Origin: Neocallimastix lanati (nom. inval.) | Taxonomy: Eukaryota > Neocallimastigomycota > Neocallimastigomycetes > Neocallimastigales > Neocallimastigaceae | Length of the DNA stretch: 64,000 nucleotides | Assembly: GCA_016946835.1 (NCBI GenBank) | Contig: JACVTC010000078.1 | Coordinates: forward strand, 532,501 to 596,500 | Direction: 5' to 3' | In this document: piece after piece, positions 1 to 12,233 of the stretch | How the letters are laid out: each line of letters starts with the position of its first letter | How positions within the stretch are numbered: the stretch's first letter is position 1 | Position numbers and translations under genes: made by a program | Notes under the pieces: generated by a model | Databases searched by the model: none | What the model was told of the DNA's origin: nothing | Seen by the model: only the letters and a program-made list of their open reading frames with translations

Positions 1-2338
1 AAGATGTGTTGTAAAGATCATCATTGGAATTTGATACATTATTATTGCAATTGTCATTATAATTTGATGATTTATTATTAATTTTACTATAAACAGCAAT
101 AAGATTAGTAGTATTATTAATATCATTTAAACAAGTTTTAGAATTTATTTCATTATCAAAGTGAACAATACAACTATCTTTACATAATTGAATCTTTTGA
201 AATCCTTTATAATCTTTGAATAATTTTGTAATTTCTACAAGACTTGGTGAGAAAGTAATATTTGATACATATAAAACATTATTTATATTTCCATGATTAC
301 GAACATCATTCTTAGAAACATAATCATATTTTGGAAAAATAGCTTTAAGAGATGAATTTTGATGAATAATATCAATGGCATGCTTAGCATCATTTATTGA
401 TGAAAAACAAGCATAAATATATTCTTTATAAAAAGCTATTTTCAAGAATCCTTCAATAGATGATAAAAGTTTCTTAATCTCAGCTCTATCTGAAAATACG
501 CCAATAATTTTAATTGTCGTTTTAGGAGCATATTCTTGTTCTTGTGTTTGATGATAATAATTATTATTATTATTATTAATGACTAAATTATTATAATAAT
601 TCTCATTACCACTTTTAATTATAGTATGTCCATCATTTTTTATTACATAATTATAATTCATCATATTATTTTTACTTTGATTTTTATTTAAAATGTTTTT
701 ATTTTTGTCATTACTTTCATCTCTGGTTAAATCTTGGTAAGATATATTATTTTTAATATTATCCATACTTAATGAATTCATTGAAGGTATTTTACAATTA
801 TTATTCATATTCTTTGGATTTAAATTAAAAGCATTAATAGGTGTTAGCATTCCAGTACTATTTCTACTACTACAATTTCTCATATTATTAATAACATGTG
901 TTTGCGAAATAGGTGATTCTGAAATTTTTGAGTAATTTGATGAAGAACGTAAATTCTGAAGATTCACATTATAAAAGTTATTATTAATTGGATTTTGTTG
1001 TTGTGGAACAGAATAAACATAATTAATTGGTGTTTGTGTCAATGAACGTTTATTTGAATATGTAGCAATTAAATTAGTACTATTGTTAATATCATCCAAA
1101 GCTTTTTTAGAACAAGCTAAATCCCTAAAACAAACAATAGCGGATTCGTGTGAATAATATATACTCTGGAAACCTTCATACTGATTAAAAAGATTAGTAA
1201 ATTCAATATTATTGGAGTTACTTGGGAAGTTATTAATACTAATTAATACACTCGGTTGACCTATATTAATATTATTGTTATTTGATTTATAATCAACCTG
1301 TGCAAAATTTGCTTGCATTTTTGTTGTTGAATTAACTCTTTCAATTGCTTTAGTTGCAGCTTCAATTGATGAAAAACAAACGAATACCCAGTTTGGATAA
1401 TATGCAATTTTCAAAAACCCTTCATATTCTTGGAATAAAGATTTCAATTCTACTCTATCAATATTAATATTACTTACATGAAGAGTTAATTTTGGTATAG
1501 CTTTCATATTATCATGAGATTTACGTTGCATATTGTTACTACTATTATCATTTAATTTTTTATCTAATGAATAAATACTACCTTGTTTTTTCTTTTTACT
1601 TATATCATCTTCTTTATTATTATTCTCATTCACATTTTGTGAATATGGTGTATTAGATATATTATTTTGTTGTTTCGGATCACCTTTAAAGTATGTTGCA
1701 ACGAAATTTGTCGTATTATTAATATCTTCTAATGCGTTTACAGCTGATTCAGTACTATCAAAAAATATTTTACATGATTCCCTATAGAAGTAGACATCTT
1801 GGTATCCTTTATACATTTTAAAAATTTTTGTTAATTCTATATTTGTTAAATCACATGGCAAATTTCCTACATATAATATTGGGTTGGGTTGACCCACATC
1901 TGGAATAGTAAAATTAGAAATATAATCTTCTTTTGCAAATGAAACTCTTAATTTTGTTGATGCTTGAAGATTATCTAATGCTTTTTGAGCGTATTCAACA
2001 TTTCGGAAAACACAAAAACACCAATCCCTATAAAAAGCAATTTTAACAAATCCATTATAATTTCTAACTATTTTTTTCAATTCACTCTTATCAATATTAA
2101 GGTTTGTAATATATAGTGTTGACTTTGGTTTAATGTTCAAATTTGAAGATAAACTATAATTAGATGAGCTATTGCTTACCGTATCAAAGTTACTTGAATT
2201 TATATATGAATAATTATTATTAACTTGGTAAAACATATTATGAGGTGTAACATTTTGATTATTCAGATCATGAATTCTATTTTGATACATATTAATTGGT
2301 GTATTTGACATTGACCCTTGATATTCATAAGAAACATA

Positions 2339-2381
<43 letters not shown>

Positions 2382-3367
2382 GCGTTATTATTATTATTAT
2401 ATGCATTATTATTATATGTGTTATTATTATTATATGTGTTATTATTATTGTTACTATTATTGTTATTTGTTTTTTGATCTTTATTAAAATAGGTCGCAAC
2501 TAAATTAGTTGAAGTATTCAAATCTTCTAATGCTTTTGTTGCTTGATAAACTTCTTTAAAATATACTTTACATGATCCACAGAAAAAATAAATATCTTGA
2601 AATCCTTCATAATAACTAAATAGTTTTGTAAATTCAATATTTGTAGCATTAAATGGTAAATTGTTAACATAAAGTGTAGAATTTGGAATACCAAGATTTT
2701 GTGGTGTATATTTTTGTGTGTATTCGACTTTTGTAAATGTTGCTCTCATCTGGGTCTTACCATTAATATATTTAAGAGCATTACCAGCTGCTTCTATTGA
2801 AGAAAAACAAACGAAACACCAATATCTATAAAATGCAATTTTTGTAAATCCGGGAATTGATGAAACAAATTGTCTTAATGTTGCTCTGTCAATATTTATT
2901 CCTGTAATTTGAATTGTAGTTTTTGGTTTAACAGCTAGATTTTCATCATAATCATTTTTTGAATTTCTATTGGAATTATTTGATTTGTTATTATTACTAT
3001 TAGTACTGTTGTTCTTATTATTGATATTATTATTATTATTATCATTATAGCTATTATTATTATTATTATTATTAATATGATTATTTTGAGTATTATTTTT
3101 ATTATTTAAATTGCTTTCATTTTTACTTTGATTATTACATGTATTATTTATAATATTTTTATTATTTATATTTTCATTTTTAAGATTATCATTTGAATCA
3201 TTTTTCATATTAATATCATTCTTGTTATTATTTTTTGAACCATACTTATTATTATTATAATTGTAACTTACAACAGGATTATTATTATTATTATTTTTAC
3301 TAATATTACTTAATGAAACACCATAATTTGTATTATTATTATAATTAAATTTATAATTATTATATTG

Positions 3368-3402
<35 letters not shown>

Positions 3403-4635
3403 TAATATTGTTATTGTTACTGTTATCGTCATTGTTATTATTATCGTTGATGCTATTATTGCTGTCATTTGCTATAGTCTTATTAGTATTAGAATTATAT
3501 GTATTATTGTCATTACTGTTACTATCAGCATTTTTTATGTAACTAATATCTTTACTATTGTTCTTCAATGTTTCGTTAGAAATATCAAAATTGCTTTCAT
3601 TTTTATTGTTCTCATTATTAATTTCACTTTCTTTATTAGTATTGAGGTTTTTATTAGCATTTTTAGTAATATTATCCTTATCTTTATTATCAGTTGACGT
3701 TATCTTAATAATTTTAGTGTTTTCATTTTCTTTAATATCATTTTTTTTAATTATCACTTTATTTTCTTGATCTAAAATTAATTCTTCATCCTCTTTATTT
3801 TTATTTTTAATTTCTGTATTACTATTATTTTCTATTTTGTCTTCCAATACAGTTTCTTTATAACTTTCCTTTGATATTTCTTCAACTTTTTTGTTTTCAA
3901 TTAATTTCAAATCATTTTTCAATTTGTTGCTTTTATCATTGTTATTTAGGGAATATGATTCAAGTCCATTTAATTTTATATCTTTGCAAGAAAATTTGGT
4001 AATTAAATTAGTTGTTGTATTTAAATCATTTAATGCTTTATCTGCTGATTCAATATCAACAAAACTAACAAGGCATGAACCATTCTCAAAATATACATCT
4101 TTAAATCCACTATATGATTTAAATATTTTTGTAAGTTCATTTTGTGTTGCGTTAGATGGATATATTGTTACATGCAAAATAGAATTTGGCTGTGTGTTAT
4201 TAGTATGAGTTCGGAATGGTGTATAATGAGAATCATAAATAGCCTTCATTGAGGTTGTTTTGTGAATATACTCTACAGCTTTTTTTGCAACTTCAAGACT
4301 TGAAAAACATACAAAACATGTTTTATCTGCATGATAATCAATTTTTAAAAATCCGTTATATTTACCAAATAACGATTTTAAATCCGCCATATCAAATCCA
4401 TTACAATCTGTTATATGTACCGTAAAATGTGAATTTTGTGATTCAAAACTTTTTCCCATGTTTTCATTTTGTTCAGATTCGCTATTATTAATCATTTTTT
4501 CATTTTCTGTACAATTTTTATCCTTTGTATTATTTTCATTATTTAAAATAATTTTATCATTATTACTATCATTTGATAAATTGTCTTTATATAAATCTGA
4601 TATTGAATAGTCTTTAGATTCTAATAATAAATTTA

Positions 4636-4705
<70 letters not shown>

Positions 4706-6132
4706 TAAAAATTGATTAATTTTTCCATCATCATTCATTATACTTTTAAGATTTAAATTAATTGTTGATATAATATTGGTTTCTTTTTTCTCATTTTCGT
4801 TAATATTTTCATAACAAATATTTTCAAAAAGAGTTTTTTCATTGAAAATACTTTTTCCTTTATAATATTTTATATAAATAGTATATATTATATATTTTTA
4901 ATATATATCAATAATATTATAATTTGTAAAACACTTTTTATTATTATAATTATTCTTACCTGATATAATGTTATTAATACTAGTTTCTACTGAATTTCCA
5001 TATTCATTCGCTACATTTAAATTTTTATTATTACTTTTAATTTGTTGTGTGTTACTCTGATTTACATTATAAGCTAATAATGGTCTTTTAGAATCACTTC
5101 TTACATAATTTGCAATTAAATTAGTTGTAACATTTAAATCTTCCAATGCAAATTTTGCAAAATCCGTATTTTGGAAATATACTATACATGAATCTTCATA
5201 AAAAGTAACATACTTAAAACCATTATACGATTTCAAAATTTTTGTTAATTCATTATTTGTTATATTTGAAGGAAATATACGAATACGTAACGTTGAATTT
5301 GGGGGATTGGCACTTGGAGCTGTTTGAAATGGGGTATAATTTGGAGCATAAGAAGCATTCATTAAAGTAGAAAGATGAAGTTGTTCAATTGCTTTAGTTG
5401 CTTGTTCTTCATTTAAAAAAATTGCATAACATGAATCTGTATGAAAAATTACTCGAAGAAATCCTTTAAATGAAGAAAGCAACTGCTTTAAATCACCTCT
5501 ATCACATTGAATATTGGTAATGTGCAATATAGGAGATTTTTGTGTACTTACGCTTCCATCATAAAGGTTACTTATTTTTTGTAACTGTTGATTTTGAGAC
5601 ACATATTTATAAACATTTTGATATTGGGTAGCCAGATCCAAAGATTTATCTTTCTGGGTATATAATTGTTGTTGTGTAGACTCAAAATACTATTTTTTAA
5701 AAAAATATTTTAAATAATATATATTTTTTATATTAATACAAATTATAATTGAAATATAGCTTCAATATTCTATTATTATACTTTATTATAATTTTTATAA
5801 TTATATTATTACTATTGTTGTTGTTTTTATTATTAAGTATTTAATTAGTTATTAAAATTCATATATAATTTTAAATTATACAATATATTATTAAAAATTA
5901 CTTTTACAGAATCCTTCACAGTATTTTCAGTTTTCTTTAATTGAATTGTAGTTGTTGCTGTTGATGTTTTCATTGAAGATGTATTAATTTTTGATATTTC
6001 AAAAACATTTGAATTTCGTTTTTCAATTTGTTTTTGTATCGAGGATATTATACATTGATCTTTATTATCAATTGATATATTGTCATTTTCAAAATCGTTT
6101 TTATTTATATCACTGACTATATTATTAAACAT
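1..6132 (-). CDS. Poly-RRM RNA-binding protein with six tandem RRM pairs (3' end outside window)
   Basis: Three-exon model: exon 1 6132-5908, exon 2 5689-4960, exon 3 4857 to beyond base 1. I read exon 3 in one frame; the blocks I checked are open, so the protein exceeds 1,900 residues and has no stop in the window. Twelve RRM-like units occur as six pairs, around 5530/5300, 4430/4200, 2930/2680, 2120/1890, 1490/1240 and 540/270. The first member of each pair carries a GF-(L/V)-K-I-A-(F/Y) RNP1-like strand. The second has (L)YV-NLP-type RNP2, a GF/Y-x-V-x-F-Y-x-(D/E)-S-C strand, and a shared end A-x-x-(A)-L-(E/N)-D-(I/L)-N-x-T-T-N. This resembles the RRM of fungal Whi3/scw1 proteins (known family); RNA binding is inferred. 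Asn/Ser-rich low-complexity linkers separate pairs, as in proteins that form condensates. The start at 6132 is the only ATG I could join in phase; exon 1 is the least certain part. Confidence 0.75.
4640..4705 (-). repeat. (ATT)n microsatellite coding poly-Asn
   Basis: About 22 consecutive ATT units on the plus strand read as AAT (Asn) codons in the poly-RRM frame. Similar shorter tracts occur at 2337-2480 and 3050-3440 in the same gene. Confidence 0.85.
4858..4959 (-). other. Predicted intron 2 of the poly-RRM gene
   Basis: A 102-base AT-rich intron with donor CAG/GTAAGA and acceptor ATAAAG/G on the minus strand. It interrupts a codon in phase 1; splicing gives a Gly codon and restores the long frame. 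Without splicing the upstream frame stops at 4898. Confidence 0.8.
5690..5907 (-). other. Predicted intron 1 of the poly-RRM gene
   Basis: On the minus strand the exon upstream ends at a GTAAAAG donor and the downstream exon starts after AAAAAATAG. Removing these 218 bases joins two open frames in phase 0. An in-frame TAG lies just before the acceptor, so an upstream exon is needed unless translation starts inside exon 2. A second possible donor (GTAATT) lies six bases further on, also in phase 0. Confidence 0.5.
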
Positions 6133-6290
6133 TGGAATTATTATTTTAATTATATATTAATAATAAATGTATAAAAAAATAAATTATGTTTATTATCAAT
6201 ATGATGAAAATATATATATACTGGATATTGCTAAATTATATATATATGAGTATTATTAAAATTTATGAATATTTAAATATGTTTTTCCTT

Positions 6291-6404
6291 TTTTCCTTTA
6301 TTTTTTTTTTTTTTTTATTTTTTTTTTTAATATGAATAATATGAACCTTTTTTCCTTTATTTTTTTTTTTTTTTATTTTTTTTTTTAATATGAATAATAT
6401 GAAC
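6291..6404. repeat. Two-copy direct repeat of about 56 bases
   Basis: Two adjacent near-identical copies, each a CCTTTA stretch, a T-rich run, and TATGAATAATATGAAC. Confidence 0.8.
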
Positions 6405-7021
6405 TATCTAAATATAAAAAGAAAAGATATTATATTTACAAAATGATTTGAAATTGTTGAAAAAAATAATTTCAACAATTTAATAAAACTTATTTTATTT
6501 TTATAAAACTTTTTAATTTTAAAATTTACGACATTATTTAATTAATATAATCCTTTAATATATAAATTTCAACATTTGAATGTATGCTGGTTATGAAAAT
6601 AAGAATATTATTCAATTTTTATTTTGTATTATAATTAATAAATCATTAGAAGTTATTGATGTTTGATGTTACTGATACTTTTAATAGTTTTTATTATTTT
6701 TTTGCATATAATATATATTTATATATATATATATATCTTTCAAATAATAATTTGAAATTTTTATATATTACAAAATATAGAGTAAATGATAACAATAATC
6801 AATTAAATATTTACAAAAAAGTAAAATTAATATATATATGAAAATTATGATATTAATATCCAAAAAAAATACTAAAACAGAAAAACCAAAATATTTTAAT
6901 AAATAAATTTATAAAACATAAAATAAAAAAAAATAAAAAATAAAAAATAAAAAAATTAAATAAAATTATTACTATATTATATTTTTAAAATAGAAAAGAT
7001 AATAAACTAAAATAAAATAAA

Positions 7022-7077
7022 ATACAAAAATAAAATAAAATAAAATAAAATAAAATAAAATAAAATAAAATAAAAAT
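7022..7077. repeat. (TAAAA)n microsatellite
   Basis: About eleven pentanucleotide TAAAA units, the first few imperfect. Confidence 0.85.
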
Positions 7078-7367
7078 GAAAAATAAAAATATAAAAAAAT
7101 AATAATAAAAATTTAAATAAATAAATAAAATTAATATGTTAATATATTTAATTATTATATTAAAAATTTTATATTATAATTAATTGTAAATATAATAAAT
7201 ATAATAATATGTTTAATAAATATATATTAATTTAAAAATATATTATTTTTTTAATTATTAATATTATTAATTATAGTTTATTTTTCGTGTATTTATTTAT
7301 TTAAATAATTATTAATTTATTTATTTACTATCAATAATTATATTTATATTATTTATCATTTGATTTT

Positions 7368-7630
7368 ATTATTTATCATTTATTATTAATTATTTATTAT
7401 TTATTCTTTATTATTTATTATTTAGTATTTATTATTTGCTATTTATTATTTATTATTTATTATTTATTATTTATTATTTATTATTTATTATTTATTATTT
7501 ATTATTTTTTATTTATTATTTATTATTTATTATTTATTATTTATTATTTATTATTAATTATTTATTATTTATTATTTATTATTTATTATTTATTATTTAT
7601 TATTTTGTTATTTATTATTTATTATTATGT
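7368..7630. repeat. (TTATTTA)n heptanucleotide minisatellite
   Basis: Some 35 near-perfect 7-base units of TTATTTA phase, with a few variant units. Because 7 is not a multiple of 3, open frames appear that encode only Leu/Phe/Ile/Tyr; these are not genes. Confidence 0.9.
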
Positions 7631-7891
7631 ATTACATATTATTAAAAATATTTGAATAATATTAATATTAAATATTTTTATAAATTAATAAAATATTTAA
7701 ATTAAAATATTTTAATAAAATATATCAAAATAAATACATATAATATATAAAATTTTCAGCAAAAAAATATATATATTAAATATATTTATAAATATAGTAA
7801 AATATAGTATAATATAAAATACTTTTTATCACATTTTTTTTTAATTAATGTTAATTTATATATTAAATTAATATTTTTAATAAAATTTATT

Positions 7892-7929
<38 letters not shown>

Positions 7930-8505
7930 TTATATATAAATAGTTAATATATACTATAAATTAAAATTTTTAATTTAATTATAATTCTTAGGAATTTTAA
8001 AGTTCTTATTTATGAATATATTACAAAAAACTTTATTTTTTTAAATTTTAGAAAAATTTTAAAAGACATATATATATATAATTCAAAATCAATCATAAGG
8101 TTAAGTTACTTTTATTTTAATATATTATAATTTATTATTAATATTACTTGATATGTTTATGTTTTATAATTCATTAATACTTTTCAATAAAATATTTATT
8201 CAAAATTCTTTTTCGAAATATTATAATAGTTTACAAATCTATACTTTCAAATAATATATAATATTATTGAGTAAAATCATCAAATAAAAATATTTATATA
8301 TACTAAAACTAAAATAACATCATTTTGGTCATTGCAAAACTTATTACAGGTTTTTCTTTAAAATAAATAATTTTATTCTTTAGTTAATTGAAAATTTAAA
8401 TTTATTAATAAAAAATATAAAGAAAAAAATTAAATTTAAAAAGCTTTGTTAAATTTAATTTATCTTTGGTTTATATATATATTTAATGATTCATTTCTTT
8501 AATCT

Positions 8506-8629
8506 TCAATAGTAATTCTGAAACGCTCAGTAAGGTAAAATTCTGCCCACATAAAATGGAAGTGTGTGACTACCTTAATATTCCCACTCACCTGAAGAGG
8601 GCTGAAACCAAGAGCGGTACACACCGGAA

Positions 8630-8682
<53 letters not shown>

Positions 8683-8686
8683 ATAG
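8506..8686 (+). mobile_element. tRNA-derived SINE with poly(A) tail
   Basis: A less AT-rich body of about 119 bases (8513-8631) is followed by a run of about 48 A (8632-8679). It is bracketed by the 7-base direct repeat TCAATAG (8506-8512 and 8680-8686). The head contains CGCTCAGTAAGGTAAAA (from 8525), very like the tRNA D-arm/pol III A box. GGGCTGAAACC (8599-8609) sits where a degenerate B box is expected and keeps the outer GG, GA and CC. A body of this size, an A tail and a target duplication are the marks of a SINE moved by a LINE; the LINE itself is not in the window. Confidence 0.7.
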
Positions 8687-8717
8687 ATCATTTATAATAT
8701 AATAAAATAACATTTTA

Positions 8718-9026
8718 TGTTAAAAATAAAGTTTAATATTTTAAGTCTTGTATAATTAAGATTTACTTATTAAATTAAATATGTTTTTCATTATTTTGTA
8801 TAATGTAAAATATTATGAGGCGTATTAATGATGTACATCATATATTTACAATTATAACTAATATAGTTAAATTTTATTAATGTATATACATTTAAGGATT
8901 ATGATAATTAATCCTATAATAAAAATATTACTAAAAATATATAGTTATTAAAATAATAATAAAAATAATAAAAATAAATAAAGTGATCACACAATAAAAA
9001 CTAAACAAAATAACATATATTTAAAA
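8718..9026 (+). repeat. 5' LTR of copia-1
   Basis: 309 bases, matching 15646-15965 almost throughout. Alignment with the 3' copy stops at TTTAAAA, which together with the flanking TTTTA duplication fixes the boundaries. Confidence 0.9.
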
Positions 9027-9164
9027 GATTAAGAGTCTCAGTTAGCTCTAGTTAGTTTATAAACATCAATAATAATTTATATTCCAACAATAAAAAAAAA
9101 ATAAAAGTAAATTGAAATTTCAAGATTCCGAAATTTATTTTAATTAAATCTTAGTTATTCAATA

Positions 9165-10223
9165 ATGGAAGATAGATCATTTAATATTTTAAGCAACAAA
9201 AAACTCACTGTAGAAACCTATCCTCTTTGGGCATCAGATATGGATCTAATATTAACAGCCAATGAATTAGATCAATATATCTACGAAAACAATATGAAGA
9301 AGATCTCGAAAAACTCAGAAAATTTTGAATCTTCAAAAGGAATTAAAATTAGAGGAACTGAGATATACTATCATAAATCGGTCACGAAAAATATGATAGT
9401 TGGTGACAGCAAAGCAAAAAGATACATCAGTATGAATTTAGAAAATGAAATAAAGTTAAGTATTGACTTCAAAAACAGTTCCGCATATGAAATATGGGAG
9501 TTATTGAAAAAGACTTTTACTAAAGGTAAAGAAGAAATGAAATTACAACTAAATGAAAAATTAGAGAATATGACCTATGATAAATCTTCAGACATAGGAA
9601 TATTCATAGCCAACATGGAAGTCACATTTAATAAATTAGAAGAAATAGGTGATAAAGTCAGTGATGAAAGAAAATTCAACTATTTATATAATGCTCTTCC
9701 ATCAGACATTACCCAATTAACAAATATGTTAGGTTTTCAAAATGATTGGAATAAATGTTGCGATATGTTAAAAACATCAATTCCAAAGATAAAGTTCTTA
9801 AATAGCTTAAGAATTAAGCAAGAGAAAACAAAAGCATTTAGTAGTGAAACAAAAACAATAGAAAGTGTCAAAAGATATAAACAAAATAGAAATCTTAGCA
9901 AGAAAAATAGGAAAAATATAAAGTGCCACAATTGTGGCGGATTTGGCCATATATCACGTGAGTGCCTCAAGAATGGAAGAATTCATGGAGGTGTAGTGTA
10001 CGATAAATATGGTAAAAGACACTACAAAGAGAAGAAAATGAAACACCAACAACATGCAGATAACGTAGAAGTCAATGAGCAAGAAGAAGAATCTGAAAGG
10101 TATGTAGATATATACAGTAATGCCTTAAATATGGACTATAATGATGAAAGGGAGGAAAGTCAATCCAACTGCGTAACAACAAGAATCCCAAAAAATAAAA
10201 ACAATATCAAAAATTTTCATTAA
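9165..10223 (+). CDS. gag: copia-1 Gag (nucleocapsid-type, CCHC knuckle)
   Basis: Encodes 352 residues. The start region has W-A-S-D-M-D and the middle matches the UBN2/copia Gag domain (F-N-S-S-A-Y-E-I-W, then the LP-S-D segment). A zinc knuckle C-x2-C-x4-H-x4-C (CHNC...GH...C) lies at about residues 254-267, followed by a basic then acidic tail. In Ty1/copia elements this protein forms the virus-like particle that packages element RNA. The ATG at 9165 is the first in frame after the leader. The stop at 10221-10223 follows a -1 slippery heptamer, so part of the ribosomes should continue into pol. The companion Gag in copia-2 (44132-44997) is related but diverged. Confidence 0.92.
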   Translation: MEDRSFNILSNKKLTVETYPLWASDMDLILTANELDQYIYENNMKKISKNSENFESSKGIKIRGTEIYYHKSVTKNMIVGDSKAKRYISMNLENEIKLSIDFKNSSAYEIWELLKKTFTKGKEEMKLQLNEKLENMTYDKSSDIGIFIANMEVTFNKLEEIGDKVSDERKFNYLYNALPSDITQLTNMLGFQNDWNKCCDMLKTSIPKIKFLNSLRIKQEKTKAFSSETKTIESVKRYKQNRNLSKKNRKNIKCHNCGGFGHISRECLKNGRIHGGVVYDKYGKRHYKEKKMKHQQHADNVEVNEQEEESERYVDIYSNALNMDYNDEREESQSNCVTTRIPKNKNNIKNFH

Positions 10224-12193
10224 AACAATATACTAGGCAGAGCTTAAGTTATTATACTGCCAAGTATAAAAAACGTAATAATAACAAAGAAAATAAAATT
10301 AATAAAAATAACAACAACATTACTTTATGGACATTAGATTCTGGGGCGTCATACCACATGACCCATGATGAAAATAATTTAGTGAATACAGGTGATTTTC
10401 ATATAAATATATATTTTGCTAATGGAGGAATGGTGAAATCCAAAAGTATTGGTAATTATATTGGTTTAATTAACAATCATAAAATTATTTTGAATGATGT
10501 TATATATGTGCCATCCTTTAAAAGAAGTCTAATTTCTATAGATCATTTAAGTAAAGATAATTATAAAACTGTATTTTGTAAAAATAAGTATGATAATAAA
10601 AACTGTGCCATCTTATATAATGATAATGGAAAACGAATTTATACATCATACGCTAACAATTCAAAAGTTTACAAAATACTAACTAGAAAAAATAATATAA
10701 ATAATAATTTAAATAATGTTGTATGTTATAATATACAAAATCCTATAAACGATTCTAATATGGATTTATGGCATAGAAGAATGGGTCATTTTAATATTGA
10801 CTCTATTAAAGATAAATTAAATAAAATATATATAAAACACAAATGCAAAATTTGTTCTTGTTCAAAATTAAAAAACCTCCCCTATAAACCATCCACCAAC
10901 CATATGACAAAACCATTTGAACTTATTCATATGGACTTAGTGTTCGTTCCCGATTATTCTATTTACGGGAATAAATATTTTTTATCTATTCTTGACGATT
11001 ATTCAAGATATAGTTGGGTCCTCTTCATAAAGAGAAAAAGTGATACATTTAAAACCTTTATTATATGGTACAATCAAATCAAAAACTTATTTGATAATTG
11101 TAATATTAAATATATTAAAACTGATAACGGTACAGAATTCTTTAACAATAATTTCAACGAATTCTACGAAAGAACAGGAATAATACATGAGCATACTATT
11201 GCTCATAATCCACAACAAAATGGTAGGGTGGAAAGACTTCATGGGACACTAATATCTAATGGTGATGCTATGCTTAATGATGCAAAGTTAAACCATAAAT
11301 TTTGGGAAGATGCTGTATCCACAGCAAATTATATACACAACAGATTGCCACATAAAGGCAACAATAACAAAGTACCATATGAAATCTTATTTAAAAGTAA
11401 AGTTGACTACAATAAATTTAGAGTCTTTGGTTGTCGTGTATATTTTTACGTTCCAAAACAATTTAGGAAGAAGTTTTGCAATACAACTCTCCCTGGTATC
11501 TTTCTCGGATACGATGAAATAAACCATACCGCTTACAAAATATATGATATTAAAAATAACAAAATAATTCTAGCTCGTACTGTAGAATTTCTTGAGGATG
11601 AACCTGCAAATTTAAGTGCTTCTCTATCATCACCGGATAATATAAATTTTACTAATTATTATGAAGATGAAGAGATAGACTATATGAATAGTGATGATAA
11701 TGGAAATAATATAAATGATGAGAATAATGAATACAATATAATTTATAATATAAACAATAATAATAATGACAATAATAATAATAATATCAAAATTAATGAA
11801 ATTAATAATTTAATCAATGAACATAACTATAATAATATATATCGTCCAAATAATAATAATTTTATTAATATGGATCAAAATCAAAATAATTTAATTTTAC
11901 AAAATCAAAATAATATTATTGGACCTCCACAACATAACAATAATTTTGAAGATAACAATAATAAAAATTTTTCAATTCCTAATTTAAACAACCAATTAAA
12001 TAATTTAAATTATAAATTTAATGATCAATCATTAAATTTAGATAATAATAATAAAACTAATTCAAATGTTATAAATCATAATTTAAATAATTTTAATCAG
12101 AAAAATATTAATTCCATTTATTTCCAAGAAGAAAATAATAAGGATTTTCATAATGGAAATAAAGAAAGATTTAATATTGATAATTTAATTGAA

Positions 12194-12233
<40 letters not shown>

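Larger units (their letters stand above)
6133..8505. other. Non-coding AT-rich intergenic region
   Basis: No credible gene. The stretch holds homopolymer runs, (AT)n, and the three tandem repeats listed separately. The 5' part should contain the promoter of the minus-strand poly-RRM gene, but no specific element stands out. Short frames at 6656-6841 and 7436-7645 are products of A/T repeats. Confidence 0.7.

Noticed and set aside
2263-2503. Poly-Ile and poly-Tyr frames
   Set aside because: Shadow frames of the (ATT)n Asn tract in the poly-RRM gene.
7436-7645. 69-codon frame of Leu/Phe/Ile/Tyr
   Set aside because: Pure product of the TTATTTA heptamer repeat.
8590-8612. CTGAAGA...GAAAC in the SINE, like a hammerhead ribozyme core
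   Set aside because: The space between the two boxes is five bases and cannot form stem II; a tRNA-type reading fits better.
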